NCBI RefSeq assembly: GCF_002796605.1
Contig: NZ_CP024923.1
Span: 1,984,001-2,048,000, forward strand
Direction of reading: 5' to 3'
Length of the DNA: 64,000 nucleotides
Source of the DNA: Sphingomonas psychrotolerans
Lineage (GTDB): Bacteria; Pseudomonadota; Alphaproteobacteria; Sphingomonadales; Sphingomonadaceae
Below, in pieces: positions 1 through 9,000 of the stretch. A model generated the notes under the pieces. The model was not told the DNA's origin and did not search any database. It saw only the letters and a program-made list of their open reading frames with translations. Within the stretch, counting starts at the first letter, position 1, and each line of letters starts with the position of its first letter. The position numbers and the translations under genes are program-made.

Positions 1-966
1 TTGCGCCGCGGTAGCCGCGAGGTTGAGCGTCGCGGCGGTGGTCGGTGGATAGAGCAGCCGCTCCTCAGGGTCATCCTGCGGCGGCGTCGGCAGCTTCGTC
101 CAGTTGCGGTCGGCGACCTTCTGGTGCGCCATTCCGCCCGCATCAATCTCGGCGAAATCGGAGGGTTCGGTTTCCCACGCCGGCTTGCCCGCTTTGGCCG
201 GCCGGGGCGGTCCGGCCGGAACGCGCGCGCGCACGCCGTCGGCGATCTGCATCTTCAGCAGGAACGCCATCTCGAAACGCGCCTCGTCGAGCAGGTCGCT
301 GACCCGGTTGCCGGCTTCGGGAAGCTTCAGGCTGCCGTCGGCAAAGGCGAGCGGCCGGCGCGCATAGGCGTTGAGCAAGGTCCATAGCGCAATGCCGCCA
401 TTGACGACGTATTTGCCGTGATCGCCGGCGTCATACCAGCCGCCGGTCACGTCCAGCGCATAGCCGCAGCCGGGCCATTCGATCCCGCGCTCGTCGCGCC
501 CCGCGAAGCATTTGGCGACTTCCCTGGGATGACCCGCCGGGCGCGCCCATGCGGCACCGACCAGCCGCGCCTCGATCGGCACGCCTGCACGCTGGTGATA
601 GAAGAAAGCGAGCGCATCCCTCGCCAGCGGCGCATAAACCCCTTCGCGGATCGCGAACGGATCGCTGCGCGAACCGGCGACGACGAGGCGATAGCCCTCG
701 CCCGGCGTTCGCACCTCGCTGAAGTCGATCCGCTGAACCTCGGCGCCGGACGCGGCATCCGGGCCATAGACCTTGGCCCTGCCCCGTTTCACTTCGCGTC
801 CGTTCGCGTGGACCAGCACCCATTCGAGCGGCGCGGAGCCGCCCTCGACGATCGCCGTCTTGGCATCGCCCGGTTCGAAGCCGATCTGGTTGAGATGGAT
901 CGGCAGCGGTGGCGGCATGGCCGCGCCGAGGGTGAGCGCGGTCGCGGCGAGGATTGGGGCACGCAT
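1..966 (-). CDS. GH9 family endoglucanase-like glycosidase, 3' end cut by window edge
   Basis: Reading the minus strand from the ATG at 966 gives 322 codons open to the window edge. A short signal peptide is followed by an Ig-like region (about residues 20-110, starting PIHLNQIGF) typical of the N-terminal module of GH9 enzymes. The GH9 catalytic start follows: residues 178-186 read YDAGDHGKY, carrying the catalytic base region of the family, then GGIALWTLLNAY. GH9 enzymes cleave beta-1,4-glucan or related beta-glucans by inversion. The C-terminal part, with the catalytic acid Glu, lies outside the window, so activity and exact specificity (endo-glucanase or exo-acting) cannot be judged. It lies 145 bp downstream of the GH43 gene on the same strand, with a palindromic repeat between. 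Family assignment is strong; substrate is inferred from the xylan/cellulose neighbourhood. Confidence 0.88.
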   Translation of the reverse strand, partial: MRAPILAATALTLGAAMPPPLPIHLNQIGFEPGDAKTAIVEGGSAPLEWVLVHANGREVKRGRAKVYGPDAASGAEVQRIDFSEVRTPGEGYRLVVAGSRSDPFAIREGVYAPLARDALAFFYHQRAGVPIEARLVGAAWARPAGHPREVAKCFAGRDERGIEWPGCGYALDVTGGWYDAGDHGKYVVNGGIALWTLLNAYARRPLAFADGSLKLPEAGNRVSDLLDEARFEMAFLLKMQIADGVRARVPAGPPRPAKAGKPAWETEPSDFAEIDAGGMAHQKVADRNWTKLPTPPQDDPEERLLYPPTTAATLNLAATAAQ

Positions 967-984
967 TGGTAGCCCCCTCACCCC

Positions 985-1089
985 GTCACTCCGGCCTTGT
1001 GCCGGGGTCCACCGCGAGGCCGGCAACGGAGAAGCGGCTCATGTCTTGCCGGTGCGGCCTGGTGGATCCCGGCACAAGGCCGGGATGAC
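985..1089. repeat. Palindromic intergenic repeat (GTCATCCCGGC type)
   Basis: Two 29-base arms (985-1013 and 1061-1089) are inverted copies with about three mismatches. They begin GTCACTCCGGCC and end GGCCGGGATGAC. A related element with the same GTCATCC...GGGATGAC ends lies at 54218-54290. Such dispersed palindromes are common between genes in sphingomonads. It could act as a transcription or mRNA-stability element between the GH43 and GH9 genes, but that is inference. Confidence 0.7.
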
Positions 1090-1111
1090 GATAAAGGATT
1101 TAGGGAACCGA

Positions 1112-2812
1112 TCATTCCGCCCTCCCCGCGAACACCCCGAACACCGACCCGACAAACCCGCCGGCAGTCTTCGTCGTCAGCGCGTCGGTGGTGTGTTCGG
1201 TCAACGGCCGCCACGCCATCATCGGCACGTCGGGGCTGCCGAGCACCCGCGCATAAGAGAAGATGTAGCGATTGCCGCGCACTTCGATGCGCAGCGCCAG
1301 AGGGTTACCCGGCGCAATCCCGAAGGTGCCGGCATCGAGCGTGGTGACCACCTCGCCCGTCGCCGGCGCGTCGGGGCCTTCGCGACGCTCGAGCGCCACC
1401 ACCAGCCTGCCTTCGATCTGTTTCAGCCCGAGGAAGAACCAGTAATCGTCATTCTGGAGCACGGCGATTCCGGCGCGGTCGCCATCCTTCTCCGGGGCAA
1501 AGCGCACCACCGTCTCGGCGCTGGCATTCTGGTGCTGCTGGCGCCGCGCGAGGAACGAGGGATTGCCCTTGTCGCCCAGCCCCACGCCGCGCGCCTGCAT
1601 CCGCAGTGCGCCGTCCGCCAGCGTGAACCAGTTGCTGCGCGGGTTGCGCAGCATCATCCAATATGGCGCCAGCTTCGCGTCGTCGAACGCGTCGCGCACT
1701 GCAAAACCGCCATTGGTCGGCACCGAAGGCGCGGGCTGTGCCGGCAGATCGGGCCGCGCGTGGGTCCACGGGATCACCTGCCCCGGATCGGTGATCCGCG
1801 GCCAGCCATTCTCCCAGCGCACCGGCATCAGGAAGGTCTCGCGCCCGGTCGAGTAGAAGTCGTCGGCATAAGGTCGCACGGCGAGGAAGGTCGCCCACCA
1901 TTGGCCATCGGGCGTGGTGACGAGCTGCGCGTGCCCCGCGGACGTAATCGGATTGGCGCGATCCCCCGGCAAGCCGCGCTGGGTCAGGATCGGGTTGGTC
2001 GGGTTCGCCGCATAAGGCCCGGTCACGCTTTTCGAGCGCAGGATGACCTGGCTGTGGCCCTCGGCGGTGCCGCCCTCGGCGCAGCTCAGATAATACCACC
2101 CATCCTTCCTGAAGATGTGCGGCCCCTCGATCCAGATCGGCTTCGTCGAGAAGTCGACTCCACCGTTCACCAGCACTTTGCGCGGACCGATCGGCTTGAG
2201 CGACTTCAGGTCGAATTGCTGGATCCAGATCGCGCGGTGGCCCTGATATTCGGGCGTTCCCTCGGGCGGGCCGTTGTTGAGGATCCAGGTCTTGCCGTCG
2301 GTGTCGAAGAATAAGGACGGATCGATCCCGCCCTCGAGATCGGGCAGCCACACCGGATCCGACCACGGTCCTGCCGGGTTCTTCGCCGTGATCACGAAAT
2401 TGCCGCCGCAATCGACGCAGGTGTTGAGGATGTAGAAAATCCCCGCCTTCGCCTGGATCGTCGGCGCGAACACCCCGCGCGAGAGCCCAAGCTGCTTGAA
2501 ATCGAGCTGCCCGGGTCGGTCGATCGCATTGCCGATCTGCGTCCAGCTGACCAGATCGCGGCTGTGGAACACCGGGATGCCGGGGAAATAGCCGAAGGTG
2601 GAAGTGACGAGATAGAAGTCCTTGCCCACCCGCGTGACGCTGGGGTCCGGATAGAAGCCCTGCAGGATCGGATTGCGATACTGATCGGGCGCCGGCGGAT
2701 TGGCGCGGTCGACGGCATCCTCGCCACGATATTCGAACCAGTCGAAGCGCGCGACCGGCTGGGCGGCCGCGGGGGTGGCGAGCAGCAAGGCGAGCAGAAC
2801 GAAAAGTCTCAT
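1112..2812 (-). CDS. GH43 beta-xylosidase / alpha-L-arabinofuranosidase-like, secreted
   Basis: A 566-residue protein with a Sec signal peptide (MRLFVLLALLLATPAAAQ). The five-bladed beta-propeller begins around residue 45, with YPDPS at 54-58; Asp56 is the expected general base of GH43. The FYLVTSTFGYFPGIPVFHSRDLVSW block next to it is typical of exo-acting GH43 enzymes. The last ~190 residues look like the C-terminal beta-sandwich found in XynB-type two-domain members. It would release xylose or arabinose from xylo- or arabino-oligosaccharides in the periplasm. I chose the ATG at 2812, not the TTG at 2821, because ATG overlaps the upstream halogenase stop as ATGA and gives a clean signal peptide. 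Translational coupling with the halogenases is likely. Exact linkage specificity is not resolvable by eye. Confidence 0.9.
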   Translation of the reverse strand: MRLFVLLALLLATPAAAQPVARFDWFEYRGEDAVDRANPPAPDQYRNPILQGFYPDPSVTRVGKDFYLVTSTFGYFPGIPVFHSRDLVSWTQIGNAIDRPGQLDFKQLGLSRGVFAPTIQAKAGIFYILNTCVDCGGNFVITAKNPAGPWSDPVWLPDLEGGIDPSLFFDTDGKTWILNNGPPEGTPEYQGHRAIWIQQFDLKSLKPIGPRKVLVNGGVDFSTKPIWIEGPHIFRKDGWYYLSCAEGGTAEGHSQVILRSKSVTGPYAANPTNPILTQRGLPGDRANPITSAGHAQLVTTPDGQWWATFLAVRPYADDFYSTGRETFLMPVRWENGWPRITDPGQVIPWTHARPDLPAQPAPSVPTNGGFAVRDAFDDAKLAPYWMMLRNPRSNWFTLADGALRMQARGVGLGDKGNPSFLARRQQHQNASAETVVRFAPEKDGDRAGIAVLQNDDYWFFLGLKQIEGRLVVALERREGPDAPATGEVVTTLDAGTFGIAPGNPLALRIEVRGNRYIFSYARVLGSPDVPMMAWRPLTEHTTDALTTKTAGGFVGSVFGVFAGRAE

Positions 2813-4311
2813 GCCGCACAATTCTCCCGGATGAAGTCGCGATGGCTGGGCATATAGTCCGCCGAATTGGCGATCGCCTCGCGAATATGCGCGAGCCGCG
2901 ACCGCGTCTCCTCGAGGCTCATCACCTCGGCCACGGGGTCGAACCCCTGCGGCTGCAGCAGCTGGCCGTGCATCACCGCGAACCAGCTGGTGTCGTTGAA
3001 CAATTCCTCATTCTCGCGAAAGGCCCGGCCGTGGCTGCGGAACACCCGCATCTTCTCCGCCAGCCGCTCGGGGATCGCCATGTTCCGGCAATGCTCCCAG
3101 AACGGCGAATCCTCGCGTTCGGTGGCGTGGTAATGGAGGATGATGAAGTCGCGTATCTCTTCGTAATCGGTGGCCATGATGCGGTTGTAGCGGTCGATGT
3201 CGGCCTGATTGAACTGCTTGTCGGGGAACATCGTCAGGAAGCGCGACAGCCCGCTCTGGATCAGCCAGATCGCCGTCGATTCGAGCGGCTCGATGAACCC
3301 GCCGGCCAGCCCCATCGCCACGCAATTCTTGACCCAGAACTGGTTGCGATGTCCCGTCCTGAACGGCACCGTCCGCGGCTCCGCCAGCGGCGCGCCGTCG
3401 AGATTGGCGAGCAGGATCGCCGTCGCCTCGTCGTCGGACATAAATTCCGAGCAGAAGACATGCCCGTTGCCGGTGCGGTGCTGGAGCGGGATCCGCCACT
3501 GCCAGCCAGCCTTGTGCGCCGTCGAGCGGGTATAGGGCGTCCACGTCTCGACGCTCGCGCACGGCACTGCGATCGCCCGGTCGCATGGCAGATACTGCGA
3601 CCAGTCGGTGAACCCCGCCTGCAGCGCCTGTTCGATGATCAGCCCGCGGAAGCCCGAGCAATCGACGAACAGATCGCCTTCGACTTCGCTCCCGTTCTCC
3701 ATCACCACCGACTGGACGAAGCCGTCCTCGCCGCGCAGTTTCACGTCGACGATTTTGCCTTCGCACCGAACCACCCCGCGCGCTTCGGCATAACTCCGCA
3801 GAAACCGCGCATAGAGCCCGGCATCGAAATGAAAGGCATAAGCGATGTCGGAGAGCGGCGATCGCCCCGCGTCGATCGCGCGCATGAACTTGTTGCTCCG
3901 CGCCGCCATCGCCTGCAGCGACCATAAGTCCACATCCGGCGCCTCGCCCAGCTGGTGCAGCCGCAGGAAATAGGCGTGGAACGACACCCCCTGCATGTCG
4001 ACGCCATATTTGCCGAACGGGTGGAAGTAAGTGTGTCCCTGCCGCCCCCAATTGACGAACTGGATGCCCAGCTTGAAGCTGCCCTGGGTGGCGCGCATGA
4101 ATTCGTTCTCGTCGATCCCCAGCATCCGGTTGAACGTCGCCATTTGCGGGATGGTCGCCTCGCCCACGCCGATGATGCCGATATCGTCGGATTCGATCAG
4201 CGTGATGCTGGCATAGTCGCGGCCGAGAATGCGCGCGAGCGTCGCGGCAGCCATCCACCCGGCAGTGCCTCCGCCGACGATGACGATGTTGCGGATACGA
4301 TTGTCGGTCAT
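2809..4311 (-). CDS. Tryptophan-halogenase-like flavin-dependent halogenase (1st of 4)
   Basis: A 500-residue protein of the PrnA/RebH flavin-dependent halogenase family. The FAD-binding GGGTAGW is at residues 13-19. The halogenase lysine in SFKLGIQF is K80 (K79 in PrnA). The diagnostic WxWxIP motif is present (WQWRIP), followed by HRTGNGHVFCSEF, and GFIEPLEST carries the conserved Glu region. All hallmark residues are intact, so it should be a working FADH2-dependent enzyme that makes HOCl or HOBr and passes it to the lysine. No flavin reductase gene is seen nearby. The ATG at 4311 overlaps the previous gene as ATGA, and its stop overlaps the GH43 start the same way. Homologues in Xanthomonas and Caulobacter also sit next to TonB receptors in glycan loci. 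The native substrate is unknown; indole-like compounds are only a guess. Confidence 0.92.
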   Translation of the reverse strand: MTDNRIRNIVIVGGGTAGWMAAATLARILGRDYASITLIESDDIGIIGVGEATIPQMATFNRMLGIDENEFMRATQGSFKLGIQFVNWGRQGHTYFHPFGKYGVDMQGVSFHAYFLRLHQLGEAPDVDLWSLQAMAARSNKFMRAIDAGRSPLSDIAYAFHFDAGLYARFLRSYAEARGVVRCEGKIVDVKLRGEDGFVQSVVMENGSEVEGDLFVDCSGFRGLIIEQALQAGFTDWSQYLPCDRAIAVPCASVETWTPYTRSTAHKAGWQWRIPLQHRTGNGHVFCSEFMSDDEATAILLANLDGAPLAEPRTVPFRTGHRNQFWVKNCVAMGLAGGFIEPLESTAIWLIQSGLSRFLTMFPDKQFNQADIDRYNRIMATDYEEIRDFIILHYHATEREDSPFWEHCRNMAIPERLAEKMRVFRSHGRAFRENEELFNDTSWFAVMHGQLLQPQGFDPVAEVMSLEETRSRLAHIREAIANSADYMPSHRDFIRENCAA

Positions 4312-5816
4312 GCAAACCCCTGAGCAGCGCAATGTCGTGCGAGATACGCCGCATGGTCCGGCATCACCTCGGCGGCGTTGCGAAAGGTCGACCGAACCCG
4401 CTCGAGCATCGCCGCGAGCTGATCGGAGTCGAGCGCGTCGGCGAGCGGATCCCAACCGGCGGGCGTGATCCCCTGCCCCAGCATCACTGCGATCCAGCTC
4501 GTCTCGGCGAACAACTCGTCCTCACGGCGGAAGATGCGGCCGCGATTGCGGAACAGGTCGATGCGGCGCGACACGCTCTGGGGCACTGCCATCGCGCGAA
4601 CCTGCCGCCATAAAGGCTCGTCGCGGCCATTCGCCTTGTAGTGCAGGATCACGAAATCGCGGACCTGCTCATATTGGGTGCGGGTGAGGTCGTTATAGGT
4701 ATCACGCTCGGCATCGCCCCAGCCGGCATCGGGAAACAGTCCGAGCAGCCGGGAAATCCCCGCCTGGATCAGATGGATGCTGGTCGATTCGAGCGGTTCG
4801 AGGAACCCGCTCGACAGCCCGATCGCGACGCAATTGCGGTTCCATGCCAGCTTGCGTCGCCCGGCCGTAAAGCGCAGCGGGCGCGGATCGCCCAGCGGCT
4901 CGCCGTCCAGATTGGCGAGTAACGCCGCCGCCGCCGCGTCGTCCGAGAGGTGCGCGCTCGAATAGACATAGCCGTTGCCGGTGCGGTGCTGGAGCGGGAT
5001 CCGCCACTGCCATCCCGCCGCCCGCGCCGTTGCCCGCGTATAGGGCGTCAGCGGCCCCGTGCTGACCGTCGGCACCGCCAGCGCCCGATCGCACGGCAAC
5101 CAATGCGTCCAGTCCTCATAGCCGGTGTGCAGCGCCTCCTCGATCAGCAGCCCGCGAAACCCCGAACAGTCGACGAACAGCTCGCCCTCGACTCGGCTGC
5201 CGTCCTCCAGCGTCACTGCCTCGATGAAGCCATCCTCGCCGCGCAGCGTGACCCGGTCGATCTTGCCCTCGCGCCGCGTCACTCCGCGCGCTTCGGCATA
5301 GCCGCGCAGATAGCGCGCATAGAGCGAAGCGTCGAAATGATAGGCCTGAACCAGTTGCGAAAGCGGCGAACTCTGCTCCGCCGCGGGGGCGGCATAGCGG
5401 TTCAGCCGCGCCGCCGCCGCGCACATGCTGTATTCCTCGATCGCGCCGGCCCGTCCCGCTGCGCGCAATTTGTGCCAGATCTGGTGGAACCGCACGCCTT
5501 CGATGCTGAAGCCAAATTCCCCGAAAGGGTGCAGATAGCGGTGGCCGCTTGCGTTCCAGTCGACGAACTCGATCCCGAGCTTCATCGAGCCCCGGGTGTG
5601 CGCAAGGAAGTGGCTCTCGTCGATGTCGAGCATCGCGTTGAAGGCGCGGATCGGCGGGATCGTCGCCTCGCCGACCCCGACGATCCCGATCGCATCCGAT
5701 TCCACCACGGTCACGCGCACGCCCGCGCGCACCATCCGGGCGAGCGCGGCGGCGGTCATCCAGCCCGCCGTACCGCCCCCGACGATGACGACGCTGCGGA
5801 TCGCTGGCGCATTCAT
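4308..5816 (-). CDS. Tryptophan-halogenase-like flavin-dependent halogenase (2nd of 4)
   Basis: A 502-residue PrnA-family protein and first gene of the minus-strand train running to GH43. Key features are the FAD motif GGGTAGW (13-19), the active-site lysine K79 in GSMKLGIEF, the WQWRIP halogenase signature and GFLEPLEST. It is clearly paralogous to its coupled neighbour but differs through the substrate-binding middle region (for example RFHQIWHKLRAAGRAGA where the neighbour reads SFHAYFLRLHQLGEAPD). The two therefore probably do different jobs or form a heteromeric pair rather than being a recent duplication. The start at 5816 is an ATG. The intergenic region to the divergent TonB receptor holds two LacI-type palindromes, so the train is probably induced by the same saccharide as the receptor. 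Confidence 0.92.
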   Translation of the reverse strand: MNAPAIRSVVIVGGGTAGWMTAAALARMVRAGVRVTVVESDAIGIVGVGEATIPPIRAFNAMLDIDESHFLAHTRGSMKLGIEFVDWNASGHRYLHPFGEFGFSIEGVRFHQIWHKLRAAGRAGAIEEYSMCAAAARLNRYAAPAAEQSSPLSQLVQAYHFDASLYARYLRGYAEARGVTRREGKIDRVTLRGEDGFIEAVTLEDGSRVEGELFVDCSGFRGLLIEEALHTGYEDWTHWLPCDRALAVPTVSTGPLTPYTRATARAAGWQWRIPLQHRTGNGYVYSSAHLSDDAAAAALLANLDGEPLGDPRPLRFTAGRRKLAWNRNCVAIGLSSGFLEPLESTSIHLIQAGISRLLGLFPDAGWGDAERDTYNDLTRTQYEQVRDFVILHYKANGRDEPLWRQVRAMAVPQSVSRRIDLFRNRGRIFRREDELFAETSWIAVMLGQGITPAGWDPLADALDSDQLAAMLERVRSTFRNAAEVMPDHAAYLARHCAAQGFA

Positions 5817-5874
5817 CGGCTGGCTTTCTGGCCAAGGCTTGACACGCGCAGCATTCCTCCCTCCCCCCGCTAGA

Positions 5875-5888
5875 TGTTAGCGCTCCCA
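5875..5888. promoter_or_regulatory. LacI-type operator, GCGC centre (imperfect)
   Basis: TGTTAGCGCTCCCA matches 12 of 14 positions of the perfect palindrome found at 6053-6066 and lies about 60 bp upstream of the halogenase ATG at 5816. It is read as the operator for the minus-strand halogenase/GH43 train. Assignment is by similarity only. Confidence 0.6.
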
Positions 5889-6051
5889 CATTCTGGGACT
5901 ATTTGAGCACCAGCTGGAAGTTTTCTCGTTGCACCGCAGCAAAATCGTTGCAAAACGAGCACATAAGCGTGGCATTGTCACTATGTGTCTTGATCTTTGC
6001 TGCGAATCGTTTCTACTCGTGCCCAATAACTACAACAATTGGCGCCACATA

Positions 6052-6067
6052 ATGGTAGCGCTACCAT
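6052..6067. promoter_or_regulatory. LacI-type operator, perfect 16-bp palindrome
   Basis: ATGGTAGCGCTACCAT is a perfect palindrome ending a few bases before the Shine-Dalgarno run (GGGGAGGAGG, from 6069) of the TonB receptor that starts at 6089. A repressor bound here would block transcription into the receptor. A one-mismatch copy lies in the GH67/GH10 divergent promoter at 17435-17448. This suggests one xylan-responsive LacI-family regulator, which is not encoded in an obvious place in this window. Confidence 0.75.
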
Positions 6068-6088
6068 AGGGGAGGAGGGGGACGCTTG

Positions 6089-9000
6089 ATGCACAAGCAC
6101 GCCATTCATGCATCTGAAAATCCGGCGAAACTGAAGTCCGGGCTGCTCCGTGCGGGCGTGTCCGCGGCGGCATTGTGCCTGTTCGGTGCCGGTTCGGCCT
6201 GGGCACAGACCGAAGCCTCGCCGACACCGCCGCCCGCGCAGGATGCAAGCGACGCCGCCGCGCAGGATGCCCCGGCCGAGGACGAAATCGTCGTTCAGGG
6301 CTATCGCGAAGCGCTGCGAAGCGCCCAGCAGATCAAGCGCACTTCCGACAGCGTCGTCGACTCGGTGACCGCCGAGGACATCGGCGCCCTCCCCGATCGT
6401 TCGGTCGTCGAGACCCTTCAGCGCATCCCGGGCGTGTCGATCAGCCGCTTTGCTGCCGGTAACGATCCCGATCACTTCGCCGTGGAGGGCTCGCAGGCCA
6501 CTGTCCGCGGCCTCACTTATGTCCGCTCCGAGTTCAACGGCCGCGAGGCCTTCTCGGCGCTCAACGGCCGCTCGCTCGGCTTCCAGGACGTCGCCTCCGA
6601 ACTGCTCGGCGGCGTCGACGTCTTCAAGACGCCGACTGCCGACCGCATCGAGGGCGGCATTTCGGGCATCGTCAATTTGCGCACCCGCCTGCCCTTCGAT
6701 TCGAAGGGCACCTATGTCGCGGGCGCGCTCGAGCTCAATTATGGCGATTTCGTCGACAAGTCCGCGCCCACGCTCTCGGTGCTCGCCAGCACGCGCTGGG
6801 ATACCGGGATCGGCGAGATCGGCATCCTCGGCAGCGTCGTCTATTCACAACTCTACACGCGCAACGATCGCCTGCAGGTGTCGAGCTTCCGCGTCCGGCC
6901 GATCTATTCGGACGGCACGCGTACCGACGTGGTCCCGTTCACCGGCGCGACGCAGCAAGGCAGCGGCATCTTCCCGCGCGGCGCAGTGATGGGCACGCAG
7001 GAATTCGAGCGCGAGCGCTACGGCTATTCGGCCGCGCTCCAGTGGCGCAGCAACGACGGGTCGATGGAAGCTGCCTTCCAGTTCCTCCGTTCGGACGCGC
7101 GCCAGGACTGGACCGAGAACACGATCGAGATCGCGACCGACAACGTCACATCGAACGGCGACAGCCGCGCCCGCGCCGGCACTTCGGTGTCGTTCGACGA
7201 CGATATGCTGTTCGACAAGGGCCTGATCACCGGGCCGACTGGCTGGCGATCGGACCAGCAGGTCGCTCCCGGCACCGGCGCGGCGCTGGCGGGCCGCCGG
7301 ACCCCGGCATTCGGCCTCCAGTCGAACAACCAATATCGCCAGCATGTCGATCGCAGCGTTACCGACGATTACGGCTTCAACTTCAAATGGGATGTCAGCG
7401 AGCGCTTCGGGCTGAGCGTGGATTATGACCATGTCGAATCGTCGGGCGAAGTCCTCGACAACGGCATCTGGTCGTCGACCTTCCAGGACGTCTATATCGA
7501 CCTGAACGGCCTCAACGTGCCCACCGTCAACTTCGTTGCGCCACAGAATTGCGTCGCGCCGAACGCGCAAGGGGTCTGCACCGCCGCGCCGGGCTCGACG
7601 GGTAATGATCCGACCTATTATACCGGCACGCACCAGAGCTTCCTCGATCCGTATAACAGCTTCTGGCGCTCGGCGATGGATCATGCCGAGGAGAGCTCGG
7701 GTAATTCGGATGCTTTCCGGATCGACGCCGAACTCAGCTTCCCCGACACCAGCTTCCTCAAGTCGGTAAAGGCGGGCTATCGCTACGCCGATCGCGACCA
7801 GATTGCGCGCAACTCCACCTATAATTGGGGTGGCCTGTCGGAGATCTGGGGCAATGGCGGCCCGGTATGGCTCGACGAGAATATCGGCGGCGTCGGCGGC
7901 GACCAGCTCGGCACCACTTCGCAGGCGGCCAATTATCAACCGGCTTTCTTCAACAATTTCTTCCGCGGTCAGACCAGCAATCCCTCTGGCGCCGGCGGCG
8001 AGGGCCGGCTTTATTATTCAGGCCGCCCGGCGAGCGATTATGCGTCGTACATCGCCTTCGCCAATGCCGTACGCAACGAATGGCTGCCGGCGGGCACGGC
8101 GCCAACCGGTGGCGCGGGCGGCTGGCTGTCGTTGGCCGATCGGCCAGGCACGGTGAACGGCAGCTATTATCTGCCGGGTGAGATCAACCCGATCGAGGAG
8201 ATCAACCACGCCGCTTATGTGATGGCCAAGATCCAGCAGGACTTCTCGAACGGCTGGAACCTCAACGGCAATCTCGGGGTGCGCTACTCGACCACCAGGC
8301 GGACGAGCAGCGGCTTCGTGCAATATGCGACGACCGATCCGCTCACCTCGGACGCGAACTGCCGCGCCACCATCCAGACCATCGTCAATCCGGCGGCCGG
8401 CCAGACGCCGCCCAATCCGCCGACGGTGCCCGCAGGCTGCGCCTTCCTCTACACCAATCCGGCAGCGCGCGCGGCGGCGCGATCGTTCCAGAACGGTGCG
8501 GTCGTCCCCAACGATTACGAACTCACTTACGATTATTGGCTGCCCAGCGTGAATTTGAAGCTCGAGGTCGGTGGCGGGCTCCAGTTCCGCGCAGCCTTCT
8601 TCAAAGGGATCTCGCCCCCCAACACCACCCAGATCCGGAACTATTTCCCGATCGCACTCGGCGCCCAGACTCCGATCGGCGCGACGCTCACCGTGGTGCC
8701 GAACACCGCCACTGCGGACCCGAATGACGGCATCATCCAGGGCGAGAATGTCGTCCGCATCGAAGGCGCCGGCATCCGGGTCGGCTCGCCCGACCTCAAG
8801 CCGGTGACCGCGAACAATTTCGACCTCACCGCCGAATGGTATTTCAACCAGGTGGGTTCACTGACCCTCTCGGCCTTTTACAAGGAAGTGAAGGGCGTGG
8901 TGGTGTTCAACACCGAGCGCCAGAGCTTCACCAACAACGGCCAGACCTACGAAGCGGTGGTGTCGCGCGAGTTCAATTCGCCCGAGACCGGCAAGGTGAA

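Noticed and set aside
985..1089. Possible insertion sequence or transposon end
   Set aside because: The inverted arms are only 29 bp, enclose 47 bp, and a related element occurs at 54218-54290 without any transposase, so a dispersed palindromic repeat is more likely.
773..2314. Long open frame (513 codons) on the plus strand
   Set aside because: It lies antisense to the GH9 and GH43 genes and shows only arginine/proline-rich, low-complexity translation typical of the shadow of a GC-rich gene.
4312..4455. N-terminal extension of the first halogenase (starting at 4455)
   Set aside because: The extra residues lack conservation and overlap the upstream halogenase; the ATG at 4311 gives the ATGA coupling and the proper distance to the FAD motif.
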